From positions 1 to 5,260 of the forward strand of contig JAIFNE010000109.1 in the NCBI GenBank assembly GCA_020047875.1: a stretch of 5,260 bases of DNA. The letters are read 5' to 3'. Numbering within the stretch: the stretch's first letter is position 1; every line of letters begins with the position of its first letter. This document shows, one piece after another, positions 1-5,260 of the stretch. The notes beneath the pieces were generated by a model, which saw nothing but the letters and a program-made list of their open reading frames with translations, was not told the DNA's origin and made no database searches. The stretch comes from Hydrogenophaga sp. GTDB taxonomy: Bacteria > Pseudomonadota > Gammaproteobacteria > Burkholderiales > Burkholderiaceae_C. Position numbers and translations under genes: made by a program.

Positions 1-2345
1 CCGTTCTCGGCTGGGTGACGGGTGTGGCGCTGCAGTTGCAGCAACCCGCGCTGTGGCCGCTCGGGTGGTATGGCCTGCTGCTGGGTCTGTCGGGTCTGAT
101 GCTGCTGCTGGTCTGGCGGCGGCCGGCGGCGCGGCTTTGGCCGCTGTTGCTGGCGGCTGGCGTGCTGTGCGGTGCTGGCCTGACCGGCAGCCGAGCAGTG
201 TTTTACGCCTCGCATGCTTTGCCCGAGGCGCTTGAGGGACAAGACATTCGCGTCATCGGCCGCATGGCCTCGCTGCCCCAGACCACGGCGCAGGGGCAGC
301 GGTTTGAACTGGCGGTGGAATCGGCCCAGCTGGACGGGCGGGCGGTGGCGCTGCCCGAGCGCCTGCAACTGAGCTGGTTCGGCGGTGAGCGCAGTGGGGG
401 CGTGCCGCCGCCCGCGCTCAAGGCGGGCGAGCGCTGGCAACTCACGGTGCGCCTGCGCCAGCCACATGGCAACCGCAACCCATACGGTTGGGACCGCGAG
501 CGCTGGCTCTGGGAGCAGGGCATTGGGGCCACCGGCTACGTGAGGAGCGGCCCGCGTGATGCAACGCCGAAGCGGCTGGGCGAGCGCGAAGGCTACCCGG
601 TGCTGGCGGCGCGGCAGTGGGTGGCCGAGCGCATCGCCATGCGGGTGGCCGAGCCGCGCAGTGGCGGCGTGCTGGCCGCGCTGGTGGTGGGCGATCAGAG
701 CGCGATCGAGCGAGACGACTGGGACCTGTTTCGCACCACCGGCGTGGCGCACCTCATGAGCATCTCCGGCCTCCATGTGACCATGTTCGCCTGGCTGGCC
801 ATGGCGCTGATCGGCTGGGGCTGGCGCCGCCTGGGGCTGCTCTGCCCCGGCGCGCTGCTGGCGGTACCGGTGCCGCTGGCGGCGGGCGTGGGTGGTCTGG
901 CGCTGGCGGCGGCGTATGCCGTGTTTTCCGGCTGGGGCGTGCCCGCGCAGCGCACGGTGCTGATGCTGGCCGTGGTGGTGGCGCTTCGCTTGTCTGGTCG
1001 ACACTGGCCCTGGCCCATGGTCTGGTGGCTGGCGATGTCGGCGGTGTTGCTGCTCGACCCGTGGGCGCTCATGCAGCCCGGCTTCTGGCTCAGTTTCGTG
1101 GCGGTGGGCATTTTGTTTGCCACCGATCCTGGGCGTCGCCAAGCGCTGGCGCCCGAGGCGGGCGAGGCGCTTGCGGCGCGCCTGGGGTGGCGCGCGCTGC
1201 GCTCGGGCCTGGGCCTGCTGCGCGAGCAGGCTGTGGTCACGGTGGCGCTGGCGCCCCTGGCGCTGCTGCTGTTTGGACAGTTTTCGCTGGTGGGTCTCGC
1301 CGCCAACCTGCTCGCGATTCCCTGGGTGACGCTGGTGATCACGCCGCTGGCGATGCTCGGCGTGTTGCTGCCACCGCTGTGGGACGCGGCCGCGCTCGCG
1401 GTGCAGGCGCTGGGGGTGGGCCTCGCCTGGCTGGCTCAGTGGCCCTGGGCGGCGATCCACCGGCCGATTCCGCCCACGGGTGTGGCGCTCGCGGCGGTGT
1501 GTGGCGGTGTGTTGCTGGTGCTGCGGCTGCCCGCGGTGTGGCGCGTGGCGGGCCTGTTTCTGCTGGCGCCGGGTTTGCTGTGGGCTCCGCTGCGGCCAGC
1601 GCCCGGCGTGTTTGAGGTGGTGGCGATCGATGTGGGCCAGGGCAGCGCGCTGCTGGTTCGCACCGCCCGGCACAGCCTGTTGTTTGACGCCGGTCCCCGC
1701 TACGGCGCCATGGGTGAGCGGCCCGATGCGGTGGTGATCAGCCACAAAGACAGCGACCACGCCGGTGGCGCCGAGGCGATCCGTGCCGTCTGGCCAGCGG
1801 CGCGCTGGCTCTCGTCGTTCGACGCCGATCCCGCCCTCCGCTGCCTGGCCGGCGAGCGCTGGACCTGGGATGGCGTGCAGTTCGAGATGCTGCATCCCGA
1901 ACCCGCGCACTACCTCAGCGAGGGCCGCGCGGCGCTGCCGAGCAACGCGATGTCATGCACCTTGCGCATCAGCGCCGGGCAACAGAGTGCCTGGCTCAGC
2001 GGCGATCTGGATGCCGAGCGCGAAACCCGGCTCGCCCTTGCCCGGCCCGAGCTGCGCGCCACGCTGCTGATTGCACCGCACCACGGCAGCCGCACGTCCA
2101 GCAGCCCGGTTTTGCTCAACACCTTGCGCCCTCAGTGGGTGCTGGTGCAGGCGGGGTATCGCAACCGCTTTGGCCACCCCGCGCCCGAGGTGCTGGCGCG
2201 CTACCGCGAACGCGGCATGCGATGGGTCAGCAGCCCCGAATGCGGCGCGGGCGAGCGCGAAGTCTCTCGGCGCTATTGGCACCATGCGATGGCGCAGTCC
2301 TCTGGGCCAGACGCCGTGCTGCCCGAGCGCGACGACACCGACTGA
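1..2345 (+). CDS. comEC: ComEC/Rec2 family DNA internalization channel protein (5' partial)
   Basis: This is the inner-membrane channel that takes single-stranded DNA into the cytoplasm during natural transformation. The frame is open from base 3. A GTG at 15 could be read as a start, but no ribosome binding site fits in the 14 bases before it and the upstream codons (VLGW) look like more membrane segment, so the true start is probably outside the window. Counting from base 15 there are 776 residues, near full family length. The order is: N-terminal hydrophobic segments and a soluble DUF4131-type region (about 1-190); a multi-membrane competence domain (about 215-520) with the family signature AHLMSISGLH at 245-254; and a C-terminal metallo-beta-lactamase-like domain (about 533-750). 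The last has DVGQG (539-543), DAG (558-560), the metal-site motif SHKDSDHAGG (576-585), SGDLD (662-666), APHHGS (687-692) and GHP (720-722). The metal-ligand motifs look intact, so the predicted nuclease may be active. Family assignment is firm; competence of the host is inference. Confidence 0.95.
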   Translation, partial: VLGWVTGVALQLQQPALWPLGWYGLLLGLSGLMLLLVWRRPAARLWPLLLAAGVLCGAGLTGSRAVFYASHALPEALEGQDIRVIGRMASLPQTTAQGQRFELAVESAQLDGRAVALPERLQLSWFGGERSGGVPPPALKAGERWQLTVRLRQPHGNRNPYGWDRERWLWEQGIGATGYVRSGPRDATPKRLGEREGYPVLAARQWVAERIAMRVAEPRSGGVLAALVVGDQSAIERDDWDLFRTTGVAHLMSISGLHVTMFAWLAMALIGWGWRRLGLLCPGALLAVPVPLAAGVGGLALAAAYAVFSGWGVPAQRTVLMLAVVVALRLSGRHWPWPMVWWLAMSAVLLLDPWALMQPGFWLSFVAVGILFATDPGRRQALAPEAGEALAARLGWRALRSGLGLLREQAVVTVALAPLALLLFGQFSLVGLAANLLAIPWVTLVITPLAMLGVLLPPLWDAAALAVQALGVGLAWLAQWPWAAIHRPIPPTGVALAAVCGGVLLVLRLPAVWRVAGLFLLAPGLLWAPLRPAPGVFEVVAIDVGQGSALLVRTARHSLLFDAGPRYGAMGERPDAVVISHKDSDHAGGAEAIRAVWPAARWLSSFDADPALRCLAGERWTWDGVQFEMLHPEPAHYLSEGRAALPSNAMSCTLRISAGQQSAWLSGDLDAERETRLALARPELRATLLIAPHHGSRTSSSPVLLNTLRPQWVLVQAGYRNRFGHPAPEVLARYRERGMRWVSSPECGAGEREVSRRYWHHAMAQSSGPDAVLPERDDTD

Positions 2346-2373
2346 GCGCCAACGCCGCGCCTGGGGCTTGCTG

Positions 2374-2446
2374 CGCCACGATGGTGCGCGGTGCACCACA
2401 TTGCCTGTTTTGCATCCAGCGTGGTGCGCCGCGTGGCGTCATGGCG
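2374..2446 (+). other. Long imperfect inverted repeat / RNA stem-loop in the comEC to ATP-grasp gap
   Basis: The arms 2374-2403 and 2417-2446 pair over 30 positions: 22 Watson-Crick pairs, 5 G-U pairs and 3 mismatches (2379/2441, 2384/2436, 2400/2420), around a 13-base loop at 2404-2416. The core, 2385-2399 with 2421-2435, is 15 continuous pairs. On the plus strand the imperfect positions are mostly G-U; on the complement those five become A-C mismatches, so the structure fits a plus-strand transcript best. It lies 28 bases after the comEC stop and ends 71 bases before the next start. No T-run follows it, so it is not a classical intrinsic terminator. It could be a 3' end structure of comEC mRNA, a 5' leader element of the ATP-grasp operon, or a dispersed palindromic repeat. 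The pairing is seen directly; any role is inference. Confidence 0.6.
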
Positions 2447-2502
2447 GTGCACTGAGGCGGGGTCACGGTTCCACGGGTGGCCTAGTCCTTGCTATGCTCA
2501 CC

Positions 2503-2510
2503 GAAGGAGA
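2503..2510 (+). promoter_or_regulatory. Shine-Dalgarno sequence deciding the ATP-grasp start
   Basis: GAAGGAGA lies 7 bases before the ATG at 2518 and is a near-ideal match to the anti-Shine-Dalgarno sequence. It settles the start of the ATP-grasp gene, because the reading frame stays open for more than 400 bases upstream, through the gap and into the end of comEC. Confidence 0.85.
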
Positions 2511-2517
2511 AAACCTC

Positions 2518-3963
2518 ATGACCCACGCCATGTTCGACGAAATGTATGCCTCCCCAGGCGAGGTACGGGCCCACTACCAAGGCTATGCGCGCTGGCTGGC
2601 CGAGCAGCCAGCCGAGGTGATGGCCGACCGGCGCGAAGAGGCCGAGGTGATTTTTCGCCGCGTGGGCATCACCTTCGCGGTGTATGGCGACAAAGACGAA
2701 GACGACTGCGGCACCGAACGGCTGATCCCTTTCGACCTCATCCCGCGCATCATTCCGAACCACGAGTGGCGGGTCATGAAGCAGGGTCTGGTGCAGCGCG
2801 TGACCGCGCTCAACCGGTTCCTGCACGACATTTACCACGATCAGGAGATCCTCCGCGCCGGTCACATCCCGGCCGAGCAGATCCTCAACAACGCCCAGTA
2901 CCGCCCGCAGATGGCCGGGGTGGACCTTTTCAACGGCGTGTACTCCCACATTGCAGGCATCGACATGGTTCGCGCGCCCGACGCCAACGGCGTGGGCGAG
3001 TACTACGTGCTGGAAGACAACCTTCGCGTGCCCAGTGGCGTGAGCTACATGCTCGAAGACCGCAAGATGATGATGCGGCTCTCACCCGAGCTGTTCAGCC
3101 AGAACCGCGTGGCTCCGGTGGCGCATTACCCCGATCTGCTGCTGGAGACCCTGCGCGCCGTGGCGCCGGCCGCCTCGGCTGGCGAGCCCACCGTGGTGTT
3201 GCTCACCCCTGGCATGTACAACAGTGCCTACTTTGAACACGCCTTCCTCGCGCAGCAAATGGGCGTGGAGCTGGTCGAGGGGCAAGACCTGTTCGTCAAG
3301 GACAACTTTGTCTTCATGCGCACCACCATGGGCCCGCAGCGGGTCGATGTGATCTACCGGCGCGTGGACGACGATTTCCTCGATCCGCTGGTGTTTCGCC
3401 CGGGCTCCACGCTGGGCTGTGCCGGCCTCATGTCGGCCTACCGGGCCGGCAATGTGAACATCTGCAACGCGGTGGGTACCGGTGTGGCCGACGACAAGTC
3501 GATCTACCCGTATGTGCCCAAGATGATCGAGTTCTATCTCGGCGAGAAACCGATTCTCAACAACGTGCCCACCTTCATGGGGCGCAAACCCGACGAACTC
3601 AAGTACATCCTGGACAACCTCAAGGACCTGGTGGTCAAGGAGGTACACGGTGCCGGTGGTTACGGCATGCTGGTGGGGCCCGCGTCGACCAAGGCCGAGA
3701 TCGAAGATTTCCGCCAGGCCATTCTTGCCAAGCCCGATGGCTATATCGGGCAGCCCACGCTGTCCCTGTCCACCTGCCCGACCTATGTGAAAGACGGCAT
3801 TGCGCCGCGCCACATCGACCTGCGGCCTTTTGTTCTGTCGGGCACCGATGTGCAACTGGTGCCCGGTGGCCTGACCCGCGTCGCGCTCAAGGAAGGCTCG
3901 CTGGTCGTCAACTCGTCGCAGGGCGGCGGAACCAAAGACACCTGGATTCTGGAAGGCAGCTGA
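2518..3963 (+). CDS. Circularly permuted type 2 ATP-grasp protein (COG2308, DUF404/DUF407)
   Basis: This 481-residue soluble protein belongs to the circularly permuted ATP-grasp family, predicted from comparative genomics to form amide bonds with ATP through an acyl-phosphate; its substrate is unknown. The start at 2518 follows a strong ribosome binding site, and the N-terminus (MTHAMFDEMY) matches the family pattern. Conserved blocks in order are: RVGITFAVYG near residue 48, then TERLIPFDLIPRIIP; FLHDIYHDQEIL; EDNLRVPSGVSY (166-177); LTPGMYNSAYFEH; YRRVDDDFLDP (280-290); NAVGTGVADDK (317-327); VVKEVHGAGGYG (372-383), a likely nucleotide-binding lysine and glycine loop; IGQP (410-413); PRHIDLRPFV (430-439), likely contributing metal or phosphate ligands; and the C-terminal signature NSSQGGGTKDTWIL (465-478). 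There is no signal peptide or membrane segment. Length is typical and all blocks look intact. The alpha-E gene follows after 48 bases and is almost certainly co-transcribed. Residue roles are inferred from ATP-grasp logic. Confidence 0.95.
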   Translation: MTHAMFDEMYASPGEVRAHYQGYARWLAEQPAEVMADRREEAEVIFRRVGITFAVYGDKDEDDCGTERLIPFDLIPRIIPNHEWRVMKQGLVQRVTALNRFLHDIYHDQEILRAGHIPAEQILNNAQYRPQMAGVDLFNGVYSHIAGIDMVRAPDANGVGEYYVLEDNLRVPSGVSYMLEDRKMMMRLSPELFSQNRVAPVAHYPDLLLETLRAVAPAASAGEPTVVLLTPGMYNSAYFEHAFLAQQMGVELVEGQDLFVKDNFVFMRTTMGPQRVDVIYRRVDDDFLDPLVFRPGSTLGCAGLMSAYRAGNVNICNAVGTGVADDKSIYPYVPKMIEFYLGEKPILNNVPTFMGRKPDELKYILDNLKDLVVKEVHGAGGYGMLVGPASTKAEIEDFRQAILAKPDGYIGQPTLSLSTCPTYVKDGIAPRHIDLRPFVLSGTDVQLVPGGLTRVALKEGSLVVNSSQGGGTKDTWILEGS

Positions 3964-4001
3964 GCGCGTCACCCACGTCGCCCGCTGCCTGCCACCCCCT
4001 T

Positions 4002-4006
4002 AGGAA
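4002..4006 (+). promoter_or_regulatory. Shine-Dalgarno sequence of the original alpha-E start
   Basis: AGGAA sits 5 bases before the ATG at 4012 and 8 bases before the ATG at 4015. It points to the canonical family N-terminus (MLSRTADHLFWMSR) as the intended start. No comparable site precedes the GTG at 4056, which shows that the 4056 start is not the ancestral one. Confidence 0.6.
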
Positions 4007-4011
4007 ACGCC

Positions 4012-4059
4012 ATGATGCTGTCAAGAACCGCCGATCACCTGTTCTGGATGTCCCGGTGA
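4012..4059 (+). other. Detached N-terminal stub of the alpha-E gene (15 codons plus stop)
   Basis: Starting from either of two adjacent ATGs (4012 or 4015, the second giving the usual family start), this frame encodes MMLSRTADHLFWMSR and stops at TGA 4057-4059. The peptide is the recognisable first 14 or so residues of alpha-E domain proteins, which normally continue with a helix resembling YTERAENTARMLD before VNY. Here that helix is absent and the text jumps to VNYLTSLLPQSS in the -1 frame. The stub is best read as the 5' part of a gene broken by a deletion of about 40 bases. Its stop overlaps the downstream GTG at 4056 by two bases (GTGA), an arrangement that permits coupled reinitiation. 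The identity of the stub is confident; the exact size of the loss rests on remembered family sequences. Confidence 0.8.
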
Positions 4060-4934
4060 ACTACCTCACCTCTCTGCTGCCGCAATCCAGCCACGAGGCG
4101 CAGGCTGGCTGGGAGGGCCTGCTGCGCATCAGTGAGCTGATGCCGGCCTACACCGAAAAATACGGCGCAGAAATCACGCCGCGCAACGTGCTGGACTTCA
4201 TGGTGCGCGACGAGCGCAACCCATCAAGCATCGCCTCCTGCCTGCGCGCAGCGCGCGAGAATGCGCGCGCCGTGCGCGGCACGCTCACCACCGAGTTCTG
4301 GGAAACGCAAAACCAGACCTGGATCGAGCTGGCGCGCATGCTCAAGGGCACGGACTTCGAGCGCGATCCCAGTCAGTTCTTCGAATGGGTGAAATTTCGC
4401 TCGCACCTTTCACGCGGCGTTGCCATCGGCACCATGCTTCGAGATGACGCGTTCCATTTCTACCGCATGGGCACCTTTCTGGAGCGGGCCGACAACACGG
4501 CGCGCCTGCTCGATGTGAAATACCATGCCGCCTATCAGGACCACACCAGCGACGCCGCCGCCATGGAAGAAGACTTCGACTTCTACCAGTGGAGCGCCAT
4601 TTTGCGCAGTGTGAGCGCCTTCGAGGTCTATCGCAAGGTGTACCGGGATGTCATCACGCCGCTGAAGGTGGCCGAGTTGCTGATCCTGCGGCCCGATATG
4701 CCGCGCAGCATGGCGACCTGTGTGAATGAGGTGGTGGACCGCCTCAACACCGTGGCCAACGACCACTCGGGGGAAACCCAGCGCCGTGCCGGCAAACTCA
4801 AGGCAGATCTGCAGTACGCGCGGATCGACGAGATTTTGGCAACTGGCCTGCACGCTTTCCTCACCCAGTTCCTCGATCGCGTCAACGAACTGGGCATGCG
4901 CATCAGCAAAGACTTTCTGGTGCCCACCCGCTGA
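4056..4934 (+). CDS. Alpha-E domain protein (COG2307, DUF403), N-terminally disrupted
   Basis: Alpha-E proteins are all-helical partners of circularly permuted ATP-grasp proteins, predicted to work with them in peptide synthesis or modification. This 292-residue frame begins at a GTG with no clear ribosome binding site and lacks the family's first 28 or so residues; part of them lies upstream in another frame (4012-4056). The remainder is well conserved: NYLTSLLPQS (2-11), GWEGLLRISEL, FMVRDERNPSSIASCLRAAR (about 48-67), ENARAVRG (68-75), ETQNQTWIELARML, FEWVKFRSHLSRGVAIGTML, FLERADNTARLLDVKY (141-156), and a C-terminus ending in SKDFLVPTR. Restoring 40 bases from 4015 gives 319 residues, close to the usual family size. 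The gene could be a young pseudogene, be expressed as a shortened protein by reinitiation at 4056, or be intact in the organism with a sequence or assembly error here. Family assignment is firm; functionality is doubtful. Confidence 0.88.
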   Translation: MNYLTSLLPQSSHEAQAGWEGLLRISELMPAYTEKYGAEITPRNVLDFMVRDERNPSSIASCLRAARENARAVRGTLTTEFWETQNQTWIELARMLKGTDFERDPSQFFEWVKFRSHLSRGVAIGTMLRDDAFHFYRMGTFLERADNTARLLDVKYHAAYQDHTSDAAAMEEDFDFYQWSAILRSVSAFEVYRKVYRDVITPLKVAELLILRPDMPRSMATCVNEVVDRLNTVANDHSGETQRRAGKLKADLQYARIDEILATGLHAFLTQFLDRVNELGMRISKDFLVPTR

Positions 4935-4945
4935 GGGACCGTGGC

Positions 4946-4972
4946 CGCGATGGCGCTTGCGGGGCCATAGCG
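4946..4972 (+). terminator. Weak hairpin in the convergent gap
   Basis: Between the alpha-E stop and the convergent CBS gene, 4946-4957 pairs with 4961-4972 in 10 of 12 positions (core ATGGC with GCCAT, mismatches at 4949/4969 and 4955/4963, one G-U) around a 3-base loop. Its position between convergent genes suits a two-way terminator, but neither side has a T-run, so termination by this element alone is uncertain. Confidence 0.25.
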
Positions 4973-4999
4973 CACGCGTCCAACAGGCGCCTCACACCC

Positions 5000-5260
5000 T
5001 CAAGACTGTATGTAGTTTTCCAACTGCTCGATGGTGTGCTCCTGGTCGGCGATGATCGCGTCGAGCAGATCGCGGATGGAGAGCACGCCCACCAGGGTAT
5101 CGCCATCGACCACCGGCAGGTGCCGGATCTTTCGGCTGCTCATCAGTGCCATGCATTCGCGGGCCCGCGTCTTGGGGCTGACCACCAGCACCTCGCGCGT
5201 CATGATGTCGGCCACCTTGGCATCGCGCGAATTCTTTCCCTGCAGCGCCACCTTGCGCGT
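5000..5260 (-). CDS. CBS-domain protein, C-terminal part (5' partial)
   Basis: CBS domains occur in pairs and usually bind adenine nucleotides to regulate a partner; stand-alone CBS proteins of this size have mostly unknown targets. The minus-strand frame runs from the window edge to a TGA at 5000-5002. Its first visible residues, TRKVALQGKNSRD, resemble the end of a first CBS domain and the linker in related proteins of about 145 residues, so the gene very probably begins beyond base 5260; the in-frame GTG at 5249-5251 is not a convincing start. The visible domain begins at VADIMTREVLVVSP and includes RKIRHLPVVDGD and LVGVLSIRDLLDAII, the usual CBS strand and helix pattern with the Ser/Thr-x-x-Asp-type SIRD motif. 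It ends in a polar tail, EHTIEQLENYIQS. It converges on the ATP-grasp/alpha-E operon and is a separate transcription unit. No membrane segment or fused domain is visible. Confidence 0.9.
   Translation of the reverse strand, partial: TRKVALQGKNSRDAKVADIMTREVLVVSPKTRARECMALMSSRKIRHLPVVDGDTLVGVLSIRDLLDAIIADQEHTIEQLENYIQS

Noticed and set aside
15..17. GTG as the true start of comEC
   Set aside because: The frame is open to the window edge, the upstream residues fit a membrane segment, and no ribosome binding site is visible; the gene is treated as 5' partial.
617..1615. 332-residue open frame on the plus strand inside comEC
   Set aside because: It is rich in Gly, Ala and Arg with no recognisable motif, and lies wholly within the well-conserved comEC frame; it is a by-product of high GC content.
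2490..2498. Extended -10-like sequence TGCTATGCT ahead of the ATP-grasp gene
   Set aside because: No reasonable -35 is present, and a start of transcription 7 bases downstream would fall inside the Shine-Dalgarno sequence; support is too thin to list as a promoter.
2071..2517. Open frame upstream of and continuous with the ATP-grasp gene, which would add about 149 residues
   Set aside because: It overlaps the end of comEC in another frame, has a Cys/Arg/Ala-rich composition typical of a shadow frame, and the strong ribosome binding site at 2503-2510 fixes the start at 2518.
3082..3972. 296-residue open frame on the minus strand
   Set aside because: It is antisense to the conserved C-terminal two thirds of the ATP-grasp gene, His/Gly/Val-rich, without motif or ribosome binding site.
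4051..4059. Programmed -1 ribosomal frameshift joining the alpha-E stub to the main frame
   Set aside because: TCC CGG TGA has no X-XXY-YYZ slippery heptamer and no clear downstream stimulator was seen, and the joined product would still lack the 13-residue helix.
5249..5251. GTG as the start of an 83-residue single-CBS protein
   Set aside because: The preceding codons (TRK) fit the linker after a first CBS domain, the frame runs off the window, and the usual protein has two CBS domains.

Overview
The window is GC-rich, high-GC-codon bacterial DNA. Its protein sequences resemble betaproteobacteria of the order Burkholderiales, most likely a Comamonadaceae member close to Hydrogenophaga or Acidovorax. 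That placement is inferred from remembered family sequences, not from a search. Coding density is high and I see no mobile element, CRISPR array, tRNA or rRNA.

Layout. (1) Bases 1-2345, plus strand: the DNA-uptake channel gene comEC/rec2, cut at its 5' end by the window edge. (2) Bases 2346-2517: a 172-base gap holding a long imperfect inverted repeat (2374-2446) that folds better as plus-strand RNA than as its complement, then a strong Shine-Dalgarno sequence. (3) Bases 2518-3963, plus: a circularly permuted type 2 ATP-grasp protein (COG2308). (4) Bases 4012-4934, plus: an alpha-E domain gene (COG2307, DUF403), its usual operon partner. Its 5' end is broken: the normal start and first 14 residues are present, then the frame hits a stop at 4057-4059. 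The rest of the gene continues in the -1 frame from a GTG at 4056 that overlaps the stop. Compared with the family, about 40 bases (13 codons plus one base) are missing at the junction. (5) Bases 4935-4999: a short convergent gap with a weak hairpin. (6) Bases 5000-5260, minus: the C-terminal part of a CBS-domain protein, whose 5' end lies beyond the window.

How the genes work together. ComEC belongs to natural transformation and is functionally separate from its neighbours. The ATP-grasp and alpha-E proteins form a widespread but biochemically poorly understood pair, predicted to make or modify a peptide by ATP-dependent amide bond formation and often accompanied by a transglutaminase-like gene. 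No transglutaminase follows here, because the convergent CBS gene closes the operon. The points most worth a second look are the frame-breaking lesion at the start of the alpha-E gene and the long RNA-like hairpin ahead of the cassette.
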